Assembly: GCA_035236585.1 (NCBI GenBank)
Contig: CP141132.1
Coordinates: 61,787,880-61,851,879, forward strand
Direction of reading: 5' to 3'
From: Warburgia ugandensis
Lineage: Eukaryota > Streptophyta > Magnoliopsida > Canellales > Canellaceae
Length of the DNA stretch: 64,000 nucleotides
The translations under genes were made by a program, and so were the position numbers. The notes under the pieces were generated by a model, which was not told where the DNA came from, searched no databases, and worked only from the letters and a program-made list of their open reading frames with translations. This document shows, piece after piece, positions 52,974-63,885 of the stretch (positions are counted from its first letter, which is position 1; each line of letters begins with the position of its first letter).

Positions 52974-53041
52974 TTATTGCCCTCGCCTTATAGTCCTAGT
53001 AGAAGAACTTGCCGCCCGGGCGGTTGTTGTTTTCTTCAAAC
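52974..53041 (-). CDS. KIN14: Kinesin-14 exon, terminal (C-terminus and stop)
   Basis: Encodes [19 protein letters not shown] and a TAA stop (52974-52976). Two acceptors are possible: ctgcag before 53041, or gtttgaag before 53033. Only the second continues the frame of the preceding exon; the first would give an early stop. Confidence 0.6.
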
Positions 53042-56000
53042 CTGCAGCGTTTAGAGAAAAGATATAACAAGACGATTGTGCATAAATAAAAATGACCAAG
53101 GCTGATAATGTCAAAAAAGAAACGGAACAAGAAACATGCTCATTTTGTACAATTAGACAAGAATCATTATAATTGCACTAGATCTCATATCAAGAAGCCG
53201 AATAAATGTTGTCCAATGATTTATGTTCTTAGCCATGCATAGGACTCTTCTTCTTACTGTTATTACTAAAGCTGCTAACAACTAGGCAGCCCGTCGCACG
53301 AAGTTCCCTTGCATGTGGGGGGAAGGGGCAGACCACAAAGGTCAATAGTACGCAACCTTGCATTTTGCATGAGCTTGTTTCCACGTCTGGCAGCTCAACC
53401 ACATGGCTCCTAAATTATCCTTCTTAAGAGATCATCATCATAGTTCCAAAGGAGAAATAGTTTGGTCCTTGTCTCAGTATACTTTTGTGGCCAGCAATAA
53501 CAGAAAGAATCAAGAAAATACATACTTGTTGATACCTTTGAAGAATCTTTTGAGGCAGATCGAGTTGAAGATGTTTGCCCAGTCCTTTGCTGTGGTGGTC
53601 GAGGAATACGAGATGCAACTTTAGATCTGCATGCACTATGCTTTAAGTTATAACTACACATTCAGGATTCAACAACCATCACAGAAAAATATATTTAACC
53701 TTGTATTAAGAATTTTTTGGGAATAGAAATGGTTCAGAAAGCAAAATCTCAGCTTTCCCTAGCATGTTCAAGTCACCGCTGAAATAAACTCCAATGACAG
53801 ATCAGATTTTCATGTGATGACTAACTAGACGAAGATGTAAGATCTGTAAAAGTGGGCTAAAGTTTTACAAGATTACGAATATTTTTTTCATTTTGAAAGT
53901 TAGACATACATCTATCCATGCACAGCCTAGAATCACGCTCACCAAAGTGAGAGACCCCTTTTGCCACTGTGCTAGATGGCATTGATGCGACAAGCATATG
54001 AATATGACATGCACAGAGAAGAAATCAATTTTGACAATCTTATAAATGAGGTTTTTTAACGTTTAATTTTAATTTTTATTCTTGGGAGCCCGATGAGGTA
54101 TTCAATTCAACAAAGAACTAACAATTAATCAATGACAAAGGTAAAAGTACAAAAAACTGCATGGTATTTGTGGGAAAAGCTGCACCTTTTCCATTGTAAA
54201 AAGGAAAGCAAAAACTCACTGTTAATTAATGAATGAAAGACAGATGTTAAGATATCAGTAAAGTTTACATTTTGAGGTCAATCAACTGAAACAAACATAG
54301 CACGAAGCAGGACAAGATTTTTTTCCAGAAGAAGAGAACTGATTCTCTGTAAAGCAATGCAGGCACGACAAGAAAGATCCAGTATGAAGTAACAACAAAA
54401 AAGTAATCATCCTTTTTACATATTAACAAAAGAAATCAATGGAATGTATTAGAATCATGACAGCAGTTGCTGCACGTAGTATAAGAGAAGATCTGAAACT
54501 AGGGTTAAAGTAACAATCCACAATAAGAATGACAGGGGTAAATGACCTTTTGCTAAGGAAAATCTTTGAATTGCAATGTTTACGAAAGGGATAGTCTCCA
54601 ATAATCATCCACACAAAATGGCTATATTAGAAATGTATGAGTGAGAAGACACATAGGATATGGAAGTACTCACTTCTCAGGACTCTCAGCTGGTTTTACA
54701 ACTTCAGGGAAAAGTGTGAACTCAACTACACTGCTTATTGAGCCATCGGTTTCTGTTCCCATGGAAAGTCCACTATCAGATATATCATTTAATCTTTCCT
54801 CAGAATCTGAACCTCCAAAGCCTAAGAGCTCAACATCTGTAGGATTATTCTGACTTGTGTTCACTCCAGCAAGCTTTGATCGAGTATCATCAATAGATTG
54901 CCGAGAACTGCCATCAGAGTGCTTTTCAGCATGCTCCGAGCTATTATCATGACCAGTAGCTGGCTTATTACTGGCTGTTGAGACTTCCACCAGACAGTCT
55001 TCGACTTCGAATGGAAGGTGTACCAACAGAGGACCTCCCTGGAGAAGTGGGGCCATGCCTGAATGAGTTTATGCCACACTTTCTACTGCTTACACTGGGG
55101 AATGTGGGCTTAAGATCGTTGAGAAGATGCAATCGTACAATCTCCTCATCTTTCTTTGCAATTATGTCCTTAAGCGATGCCACCTGCAGCGAAATGAAAA
55201 GAGTTCATCAATGGGTTTCACAAATAAATACTAGTATCTCAGGCCTACAGCTGTGATGCTAGTTATGTATAACTTAACATTTGTCTTAGTATGTAAATTT
55301 TATATGAGCCCCTGCAGAAAGGAAGTCATGTGTGATACTTAAATAATATGTGTGCATTGAAAGTAAGAATTTATGGATTAAGATGTTTTCAGAGTATTGA
55401 AATATTCCCCAGCTATTTGTAGTCTTAAACAAAGAAATAATTACGAAAACATAGATGAAATAACCTCAGAAGCTCACTGTTTCAGAATCATTTTAACTTT
55501 ATTTTTAGGATACAGGCCGACCCCTAATCAAGATAAGGTCTTGATGACGATGACGACTTTTTTACAATGCAGATAGCAAGGAAAATTTCACTATTCCAGA
55601 ATAGCTTAATCCATGAATACTATTGCAGTCGCAAACAGCCATAAAGGTTGTTTTAAAAAGTCTTCCCACTTGGGTGGATTCAAATTTCAAATATGTTTTG
55701 TTCATATTAAGCACCTGTGTTATGCGGAAAATTACTTATTTAGGAATTATAAATATTTGCAGCAGAGATATGCCAAAAATGTTCATGCATGTGGCCAGTA
55801 TAAAGTTCAGATGACACATCACTTGGTTTTAACTTGCAAAGTTATAACCACTGAATCAATTTCCAATAGACAATTCAATTAGAGAATCCCAAGATTCCCT
55901 ACAACACAGACACCCACCAAATGCCAAAAAAGAACTCACTGAATTCTGTGCTCCGTGATATGATTGGGGGACACACCTGAACATTGTCTGACACATTTCA

Positions 56001-59000
56001 ACACGGACATATGTCAACATGTGTGCACACGTCTGACTCACATTCCTTGCATCTGATATGCTTGGGCTCCTGCTATTTAGTTCTGCCTATAATATTTTAA
56101 TGAAATAGACTTGGCAGTTACTTAGTTCTGTCTATAATATTTCAATGAAATAGACTTAGCTTTTATGCTTTCCTGTTATAGAATAGCAGGTTTTATCTTA
56201 CATAAGTTTGACCATGTGTTTCTATTAACTAGTAAGCTACACAATAGTTTACTAGCTGCTGTGTTCCTACTAACCAGTTGTCTTCCAGACCTGTTTACAA
56301 GTTTTCTAATGAATGGGCAGTACCTTTATGCTTTCCTGTTATAGAACTGTAGGCTGTACTTTTCAACAGTTTACTGTGAGTTTCTATTTCTGTGTTAACA
56401 CTAGTAAGCTAAGGTAGCAATCATGTTTACAATATTTTAATGAAGAAACCTTTGTTTTATGCCTTTTATATTCTAGAATTGCAGATTTTAAAATTTATTA
56501 ATTTCACTTTAGTTTCTATTTCTATGTTAGCATAGTAACTCTGTGTTTGGCATTTATCATTCCATGTCCATTTGTCCATACTCATAGATCATAGGTTCTT
56601 TGCCATTTTGAAGTAACAACTGTCTCAGTGACCCTGAAAATGACAGCTTTCCAGATAAACCATAACCCTACTGCTTCAAAACCATTAAAGGAAGACAGTA
56701 TAACATGGAAATCAACTGTTCCATCAATTCTCTAACATCTCCGCCTTCTTTATTGCTCCATGCAGCACCTAGCTCAACCCCTGAGGCCCTTTCAGCAAAT
56801 TTCAAGGTACTTATGGTCTCAGAATATGAGTCCAAGTCTGACTTAAGCTGTACAAACATAAGGGTCTTAGCCTGACCCCCTGCAACAAAAAGGATGTTTA
56901 GATAGACTAAACTTAGAATGGAGTTGAAGTGCTTAAAAAGCAAACATTTTATTTAACAGATAGCCTAAAGTGATCTAGTGCATGTCTGTAAACTCAAAAC
57001 ATAATAGCAGAGCAAATACCTAAAGAACTCTGGAGAACCTGAGTTAACTTGCTGTTTCTGTATGGTATGTGAGAACTCTTCTGTGCAAGAGCAGAAATGA
57101 CGTCTCCAAGTGCGGACAATGATTTGTTGATATGTTGTGCTTCCCTCAGCCTATTTCCGGTTGCTTCAGAGCGAGCAACTCTTTCACTTCCAGCAAGATC
57201 TACCAAATGAAGACTCCCATGCAGAACAGCACCAGTCTCCAAATCCGAACCCCGGATGTGGACAGTGAGAATGCTGCCAACAGAATCTAGTAAAACACAG
57301 ATAACAAGAAAATTCTAAAATACAAAGAATAAGGTCAAACCTGTGGGAGCGGCTACTTCTTTCATTGAGAGCAGTAGCACCCACTGCACAATTCATAAGT
57401 CCAATTTGCATTAGTTCCAGCACATCAGATGTGGATTTGACAGCACGCATACTGGCATTGGGAACTGCAAGTCCATAGGGTTGAGCGGTGCTCCAAATCC
57501 CAAGTGTGTGCAAGTCAAAGGAAACACAGACCGATGGAACCAAAAATGAAACCAAAGAAGAAGACATTCTATTTGAACTACTGTAACCATGAACTGTTCA
57601 ACCAGAAAACCCCAATAAGATCAGAGTGCAGCTCAATAAGTGAACTGCAAATCTAGGAAAAACAGAAGCAAGAAAAGGGATTCAAAAAGTAAGTCAGTTG
57701 TTTATCCTAATAGAGACAATAGAAACAATGTCAGGAATTAACCACAAGTTAATTACCAATTATCATATAGATTAATACCCCATAGATCACAACCAAAAGA
57801 AATATATTGAAGGATATCTATTTTGTGCGCCATCAGTTGTGAGAAGATCACGCACTTGTTCATTATATACTTCAACCATTTGAACTCCAACTTCATAAAT
57901 ATAGATGCTTCTCCTACTCTGGGAAATATAGAAAAGGTCATTCAGAGCTCGGTAGTTGACCCCCCAGTCCTTCTCTAATGATGAATTGGGGCCAGTCTGC
58001 AAAATGAATAGATGAGAAACACATTTGGTCCTGCAGCTAAACAGAACAATACTCATAAATGCGTCAACCCTAAAAGAGTAGCTCTTACCATTGTATAGGT
58101 CTTCCCTGAACCTGTCTGACCATATGCAAATATACATACATTGTAGCCATCAAGAACAGAACGAATTAATGGCTGTGTGTCCACAAATACCTCCTCTACA
58201 AACATTTTTCAACAAGGATAGTCACAAGATAATTGTTAATAGAAACATCTGACCAGTCAAGTATAACAAAAGGTAGACTAAATGTAAACAGCATAAAGGA
58301 TAAAAACATTCGGCTAGCTATAGAACATTAAACTCTTACTCAAAAAGACCACAAACCAAAAGTTAGATCATTTTTAAAGACCTTATGGAAGCTTAAAAAA
58401 TCAGCTATTATGTGAGAATAAGACAAGGCAAAAACCAGAAAAAGGCCTGTCATAAAAGAGTGGACTGTAACTAAGATGAGGGATGGACATCACAGACCGA
58501 GCACAATAGACTAACCTGAAAATGCAGGTTGCAGGGTTAAGGCCATTATCATGGATGCACCACCTAGAGAGCCACTAAAATCCTCCAAACTGAAGAAAGT
58601 TGCCTTCAACAATGGGAGTTTACAGTTTCAACTTGTTTTTCTGATTCAAAACCAAGATCTATCCAACATAAATCATATGGGAAGTACTTTACATATTACA
58701 GTACCTAAGTTCAGCACTGATTCCAGCTTATTTTCTAACTCTACTAAGCTTAGGCTCCAAAAGCTAAACTACCTTCTACCATATATTAAGAACACCTGCT
58801 AACAAAGCAACTTTCAGATCTTCTCTTTTTTGGAAAGGCATCAACTAAACAGAACTGCAGGATCTCTCTGTCACTCCCTTTCCTATTTACAATTTAACTC
58901 AGACTTCAAGTTGTATAAAAAGAATTAGTCTCATTACTCAGCCATCCAATAACCCCATAATAATATCATGATAAGAGCATTATCAGTGGGGGAACAGCTG

Positions 59001-62000
59001 CCGCCATTCAATTCTTTTTTACTAACTCATTAGCTTATGGAATCTCAGCAAACTTTTAAAGAGTTACAGTTGGAACCAATCTAAACTTATACAGGAAGAT
59101 TAGTTGAAATTACCATTATCAAAAGAGTCCCAGTAGGTGCATATGCTTTTGAGTGCGAGAAGAAGTCCACTGCCTATTTTTCATGCATGTTGAAAACTTT
59201 GTTCTGTAGATCTAAGCCATTCATCAAGTTTATAATGTATTAGATAAGTTAGAGATTAGCCTATGTATTCATGATGAGAAAATAGAGACCATCCATTTCT
59301 ATTAATTTTTTGAAAGGCCTAAAACAAATACTTAAGATCATTCAAATGCATTGATTTCAGATGAATGCTTAGAGGACAAGAAGAATGGCTTAGATCTACA
59401 AAACAAATATCATGTATGAAAAAAGAAGGGCATGGACTTCTTCTCACGCCCAAGAGCATGTACAACTACCAGGACTATGATCAAAATAAACAAAAACACT
59501 TAACCTGTTTCTTTCCAAAGAAATGTTCTTGCATTAGCCTGTCTTCTAGATAGCACTCAACCAGAGTATTCTGCATTTACTTGTTGAGGTATGGAACAGA
59601 TTTGGTGATTCCATGAAAAGATATTAGGGATTGCTTCTGATTTTTGGAAATGGGAAATGTGACTATGGAATTCTTTTCCATGATCGTCAGAAACTCTTGC
59701 CCACAATTTCTCCAGAATAGCATGTTTTCTTCCTTGATATCTTTATTCTAAGAATTGATTCCAAAAACAGTGGATCCAACAAAGTGACATCAACTTGCAG
59801 GATAAAAAATGCATACTCAACCACTTTCTCATTTGTTCAATATGTTCACCAATAGTGGACTCATAATAATATTGTGGCAGTTCGCCTCAATGTAATAGTC
59901 ATGAAGACAGGCTTTTCATGTGATTCCCTGTCTTATGGCCCCTCATCAACATAATCACCGTAGCCTGGCACTTTGGGCTCATTCGCATTGGATTAGGAAC
60001 CCAGATCCTTAAAGCCTTCCAACATAAATGGTCTAACTGCTTCCATCCATGACTCAGATCATTTCCACAGTCCTCAGAGAAAAACATGGCCTGCCTGCAT
60101 AACTGCAGCCATAAGACCTTAGTCCTTGACTGCTTCCAGCCAATGATAGGTATTCATTCACACACTGCCCTAAGATCTTGACCTCACAGCGATAAAGTAA
60201 AAAATTCAAAATTTTGAAAGAGCTCGACAGATTCGACTAATAGAGTTAGCTTATCAAAATTTCCTTGAACAGTACCAGACAATGAGTGGGAGGAGCATTC
60301 ATAAATCTGGAAATATCTACAGGATGAAAAGAGACTATACAGGTACAACTATCCACTTTAAGTGCATGTTTCTACTGGAAAACACACCAAAGAACAAGCT
60401 TCGAAAGCCAAAACTTTCAAAGATAAAACGTAAAAAAGTAGTCACTTATACAGCTATAACTGCATAGTACTTCCTGATTATCTCTCTTGGTAAATACTAA
60501 ATACAGGTTCCAGAAATGCTAGAATGCCTTCTATTCAGAATCCTAGTAACACCTGGTGGCGGCAACTAACTTCCTAATTCTTACCTTGTGAAGCTAACTT
60601 AAACTAAAAGAAATATGTTATCACACTCACGCAATCCTACTATCTGGAATAAGAGAAAACTTTACTGGAGTCTTAAAAGCAATTTACTCTAAAGGTAGAA
60701 CTAGATAGGTCTGATACATAATGGAGACAAATAATCCAAAACAACCTACCCTTACCCTAAGAATAATATGAAAATCACAGCAATTGCCAGTAAGATAGTA
60801 TTAAGTCCTCTTCTAAACCACCCTTTCTTCATAGAGATTGATGGACCATTATATTTCTCTTCAAAACCATGCGGTCTGAATTGTCAATGTACAAACATAA
60901 ACTATTAAGATAGGAGGTCCAAACAATCAGGAAAGGTAGTATGAATCATGGTTGTTAATTGAGCTCCTAACCTTAGTCGCAACAAAGGTTGTGGGTTCAA
61001 GTCCACAGACCCAGTAGCTCTCATAGAAGGAAAAAAAGGAAAAATCAGATCAGTTCTAGCAATAGAGAACAGATTTGGGAATAGAGATCCAGAGAAGATC
61101 CTTGTTGTTAGAATACAGCTTCTAAAATCTTTGAGCTAGTTTCATTTCTGTTTCAGTTTGTTATGAGAAAAATTAAGATTTTCCAATCATTTTTATTGAA
61201 AAGGATTCTGCAACTTCAGAAATGTCCACCACAGCCAGAAGAATTAGCATATGTATTACAAGGAATCAAGTGGTCATTCAAAATTATACTGCCATACAAA
61301 ACACACCTATACAATATGGTTCAATAGGGATAATCCTCTAAGGTCACTTCCAAAAATCATGTCAAAATTTACAAGTTAGTGAAGTACACCACATAATTTA
61401 TAGCAAATTGATATTGTATCAGTCACATATGAGCCAACATAGAGACATAAAATGATGTGGTGAACTAACTAGGACCTAAAAATACCACTGCATCAAAGCC
61501 TCTTTGACAGGGATAAATTATAACATTCTAGATACAATCCTAGGAATTTGAATACACAAGTTAAAATCACAATCATAATTTCTTATTCACGGATAAGATA
61601 GAGAAGATGCATACAGAAAAAAAAAAAAATGAAAGATTGGTACAGAGAAGAAAACCTTGAGTAGCTGATGGACCAAAAACCTTGTTAAACTTGAACATCC
61701 GGTGGCCATCTTTGCCTGGTTTGAAGGAATTTACAACAAGCAATTCTCCATTTTCACCAATGTAATCTATAGTTGTTTGTTTCCTTGCTTGGCCAGGAAG
61801 GAAAGGTCTTATTCGACAGTACACTTGAATGTTTCCTACCCAATAAAAAGCATCCAAATTGATCAAATAAAAAGAAGAAATGTAGTTGCTTTGCATTTTG
61901 ATAATAACATAGCAAAGGGTGGCACCTTTTAAATCTTGGACTTCATGATACAGCTTTCTATTTTCAGCAAGAACTGTATGATAATTTTGAGCCACATCTG

Positions 62001-63885
62001 CCAATCCTTTAAGTTGTTCCCCTGTACAAAGTACAAGTAACAGAAATTGAAATACAATATCTGTAATAGAAAAAGTTCCAAACAATTTTTTTTTTTCAAG
62101 CGGCCAGGTGGAAAGATGCTATAGAGTCTAAAAGATTTAAGATTAACCAAACTAAGATAGAGAATATGGAATGCAATTTTAGCAAGGATAGGAGTGGGAG
62201 TGAAGCACCAATAAAGATTGATAACCATGAAGTACCCTAGAAAGATACTTTGAATATTTGGATTGATAATTCATGAGAGAGAAGAGATTGAAAGGGATGT
62301 TACCCAAAGAATCCAAACGGGTTGGAACAAATGGAGATGCACCTCTAAAGTTCTGATTGATGGGATGGTGCCACTCAAACTGAAAGGAAAATTCTATAAA
62401 ATGGTTGGCTGGCATGTTCCATGGATCAAAGTGTTGGGCAGTTAAGGAACAACATATACATAGAATGAATGTAGCCGAAATGAGGATGTTGAGATGGATG
62501 AGTGGCAAGATAAGAAAAGACAAAACTAGAAATGAAACATTAGAGGAAACTTAGGAATAGCACCAATAGGTAACAAGATGAGAGATGATAGACTTAGGTA
62601 GTTTGGACATGTCCAACGGAGACTGAAAATAGCACCAATTAGAAAGAGTGAGTAGATCCAAGTTGAAGGATCTAAAAAGGCAAGGGGAAGGCCTAAAAGG
62701 AAGATGTTAGAAGTGGTGAGAAAAGATTTAAAAACTCTTGGACTTAATGAAACAATGACACTTGATAGAGGTGAATAGAGGAACAAGATTTGTGTAGCCA
62801 ACCCCTTATCAGGATAAGGCTTTGATAATGAGGAGGATGAGGGAGCCCGGTGCACAAAAAGTTCCAAACAATAAGAAGCAAAATTTGCAAAAATCTTCCT
62901 ACCCATGCTATTAAGTTCCTGCAGCCAGCTCCTTTCTTCATCTAAAATTTCCTTTTTGATACACCTAGAAGTCACTTTCAGCCCCTGGATGGATTCACAT
63001 GGGTAATTGAGCCACTTATAATGTCGCAGGAGAAACAATCAAGAAGATGGTTAAGAGTGGCATACCTGCAGAGCTTCAAACTGGAAGGCTACAAGTTTCC
63101 AGAATTGGTTCTCTTTGCTATTCCAGCTTTGAACTTTTGATTCAGAGAAAGCCTCAAGTTCTTTTGCCTTCTTCCTTGACTCTGTTAGAAGGTTCTCAAC
63201 TTCCTTTAACCTCTCCTCCAACTTCACTTTAGCTTCCATATCCTGCTTTTGTAATTGCAAGCAATGTTCTTCGTATGCTTTTTTCATTATTTCTATTTCA
63301 TTCTTCAGTTTTGAAGCTTCAAGGTCACTGTTTTCCTTCTCCTTCATCAGCTTAACTGCATCTTGCTCCCCAAGTTTCTTTATCTCTTCTATTTTGTTTT
63401 TCTCTGTCTGTAACAAACAAGTACATTCATAACAAAACTCAGAAGGAAGTAATCGCAAGAATAAACACAAAATAATTGCAAATTCATGTTAAAAAGACTT
63501 GAAAGGAAATAATAAGACACAAACACAATCTCAAATACAAACAGACACAAGCAGGCACACACAGAGACACAGAGATCAAATATACAGACGAAGACACAAA
63601 AACATGGACAGACACACACACAAAAAGAAAGTATGCAAACACACTACATGAATTTGTAAGAACACAAAGTATGTGTATCTCAGACTCTAATGCCCAAATT
63701 AGTGTACATTTATTCGACAAGATCAAAGAATTTTCAGTTTCAGTTCCTTCAATAACACAGGACTTTCTTTAGGCTCAATGGATGACATAAAAAATCTAAG
63801 CAGATTTGATGACCCTCAGAGAGGAGATGAAGATCTTATTAACGAGCAAAAACAAGTACCTCCAGAACTTTGGATTCTAGCAATG
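52974..63885 (-). CDS. KIN14: Kinesin-14 (plant KCH-type), 3' part of gene, partial
   Basis: Spliced minus-strand gene; exons given separately. Protein order: coiled coil (exon 63066-63407), neck ([21 protein letters not shown]), then a full motor: [11 protein letters not shown], the P-loop [40 protein letters not shown], switch I NERSSRSH, switch [59 protein letters not shown], then a serine-rich tail ending in a basic segment. Minus-end-directed kinesin-14s act on microtubules; plant KCH members also bind actin through an N-terminal calponin-homology domain, which would lie past 64000 and is not seen. Neck-before-motor order and the long C-terminal tail fit that class. Anomalies: a U12-type AT-AC intron in the motor, a missing GT donor after exon 56716-56879, and a frame break in exon 54674-55183. 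These make either a decaying 3' end or local sequence errors possible; the motor itself reads intact. Confidence 0.85.
53284..53411 (-). mobile_element. Au SINE, internally deleted, in a kinesin intron
   Basis: Retains the 3' half (gggcagcccgtcgcacgaag reversed; ccacaaaggtcaatagtacg; cattttgcatgagcttgtttccacg on the plus strand, in pieces). The B-box segment is missing and only a short A-box-side remnant (catggctcct) remains. No clear target duplication. Older than the other copies. Confidence 0.65.
53536..53626 (-). CDS. KIN14: Kinesin-14 exon (basic tail segment)
   Basis: 91 bp encoding (K)[20 protein letters not shown] then [10 protein letters not shown]. Acceptor tgcatgcag, donor gtatcaac. 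Enters in phase 2 and leaves in phase 0. A basic, proline/serine-rich stretch is typical of the extreme C-terminus of these kinesins. Confidence 0.75.
54674..55183 (-). CDS. KIN14: Kinesin-14 exon (C-terminal tail), frame broken
   Basis: Acceptor gctgcag, donor gtgagtac. The first part reads [20 protein letters not shown] ... [20 protein letters not shown] and reaches a TAA at 54968-54970. The second part, in another frame, reads [20 protein letters not shown] ... [20 protein letters not shown] ... [10 protein letters not shown] and joins the next exon in phase. Length 510 is a multiple of three whereas the flanking phases require one base less, so a one-base gain (or two-base loss) lies at about 54970-55000. 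Confidence 0.7.
55513..55560 (+). mobile_element. RTE LINE 3'-end fragment in a kinesin intron
   Basis: ccgacccctaatcaagataa followed by ggtcttgatgacgatgacgac matches the terminal signature of the RTE copies at 6.08 and 62.8 kb. Only about 45 bp is recognisable. Confidence 0.55.
56716..56879 (-). CDS. KIN14: Kinesin-14 exon (end of motor domain)
   Basis: Encodes [20 protein letters not shown], then [20 protein letters not shown] and VRELMEQ. Acceptor ttttgttgcag. At the 3' end the sequence gaacagttgatt has no GT after the expected CAG; a donor at 56716 (ca|gttgat, ending 56717) would shift the frame of the next exon. See findings. Confidence 0.8.
57020..57273 (-). CDS. KIN14: Kinesin-14 exon (switch II and microtubule-binding region)
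   Basis: 254 bp. Encodes (S)[60 protein letters not shown] and [16 protein letters not shown]. Acceptor tgttggcag, donor gtatttgc. The switch II glycine and DLAGSE are intact. Phase 2 in, phase 1 out. Confidence 0.92.
57341..57505 (-). CDS. KIN14: Kinesin-14 exon (switch I region)
   Basis: 165 bp. Encodes (R)[40 protein letters not shown] and [14 protein letters not shown]. The 5' boundary is an AC acceptor of the U12-type intron; donor gtttgacc. Intact switch I (NERSSRSH). Confidence 0.88.
57506..57817 (-). other. U12-type AT-AC intron in the kinesin motor
   Basis: 312-bp intron. Minus-strand donor atatccttc (consensus ATATCCTT), branch-site candidate tttccttgac (consensus TTCCTTRAC) with the branch A 10 bases from the 3' end, acceptor ...ttgcacac. 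Joining the flanking exons gives AG+A, restoring an arginine and the expected RLGIWST. No GT-AG alternative keeps the frame. Confidence 0.85.
57818..57996 (-). CDS. KIN14: Kinesin-14 exon (motor, post-P-loop)
   Basis: 179 bp. Encodes [40 protein letters not shown] and [19 protein letters not shown](R). Acceptor cattttgcag; the donor is the AT-type site. Phase 0 in, phase 2 out. Confidence 0.9.
58089..58195 (-). CDS. KIN14: Kinesin-14 exon (P-loop)
   Basis: 107 bp. Encodes [20 protein letters not shown] and [16 protein letters not shown]. Acceptor gtttgtag, donor gtaagagc. Walker A GQTGSGKT is intact, so ATP binding is expected. Confidence 0.93.
60948..61010 (+). other. tRNA-like or SINE-head fossil in a kinesin intron
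   Basis: tggttgttaattgagctcc resembles a Pol III A box region and gggttcaagtcca (60993 onward) an internal B box, 45 bp apart. No cloverleaf with paired acceptor stem was found, so it is not called a tRNA. Confidence 0.3.
61656..61835 (-). CDS. KIN14: Kinesin-14 exon (start of motor domain)
   Basis: 180 bp. Encodes (G)[40 protein letters not shown] and [19 protein letters not shown]. Acceptor attgggtag, donor gttttctt. The intron downstream is about 3.5 kb. Confidence 0.92.
61926..62021 (-). CDS. KIN14: Kinesin-14 exon (neck before motor)
   Basis: 96 bp. Encodes [20 protein letters not shown] and [11 protein letters not shown](G), the neck typical of kinesin-14. Acceptor ttgtacag, donor gtgccacc. 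Phase 1 in and out. Confidence 0.9.
62225..62838 (+). mobile_element. RTE-type LINE 3' part in a kinesin intron, opposite strand
   Basis: Plus-frame pieces: [20 protein letters not shown], then [12 protein letters not shown] (usual [12 protein letters not shown]), later [11 protein letters not shown] near 62597-62630 and [20 protein letters not shown], ending cccttatcaggataaggctttgat. Stops and frame breaks throughout. It lies between the exons at 61926 and 62903, antisense to the gene. Confidence 0.8.
62843..62866 (-). mobile_element. Short Au SINE 3'-end-like fragment abutting the RTE tail
   Basis: gagcccggtgcacaaaaagt on the plus strand resembles the reverse complement of the Au 3' end (agcttagtgcaccgggctgc). 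Only about 20 bp; it could be chance. Confidence 0.35.
62903..62984 (-). CDS. KIN14: Kinesin-14 exon (stalk to neck)
   Basis: 82 bp. Encodes [20 protein letters not shown] and LQELNSM(G). Acceptor catccag, donor gtaggaag. Phase 0 in, phase 1 out. Confidence 0.85.
63066..63407 (-). CDS. KIN14: Kinesin-14 exon (coiled-coil stalk)
   Basis: 342 bp (114 residues). Encodes [20 protein letters not shown] ... [20 protein letters not shown] ... [20 protein letters not shown] ... [13 protein letters not shown]: charged heptad-like coiled coil for dimerisation. Acceptor tttgttacag, donor gtatgcca. Phase 0 at both ends. Confidence 0.88.
63408..63859 (-). other. Kinesin intron with (CA)-rich stretch
   Basis: Plus strand 63510-63625 is rich in acacaa/gacaca words. 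No exon recognised; if a further stalk exon exists here I cannot see it. Confidence 0.4.
63860..63885 (-). CDS. KIN14: Kinesin-14 exon, 3' end only (uncertain)
   Basis: Minus strand reads ctagaatccaaagttctggag then gtacttgt: LESKVLE in phase 0 before a donor, matching the usual R-KVLE just before the TEK-K-EE stalk. The 5' limit is unclear; an acceptor gctag at 63877 would leave a 17-bp micro-exon. Confidence 0.4.

Noticed and set aside
55613-55882. Plus-strand open frames opposite the kinesin introns (also 59365-59553, 62263-62445 and 63047-63232)
   Set aside because: They lie in introns or LINE sequence or are antisense shadows of kinesin exons; only the 62263 frame has meaning, as LINE remnant.
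60948-61010. tRNA gene
   Set aside because: A and B box-like words are present, but no acceptor stem or complete cloverleaf could be drawn.
63484-63726. Cys/Val/Leu-rich minus-strand open frame upstream of the stalk exon
   Set aside because: Arises from a CA-rich repeat within the intron; no kinesin stalk features.
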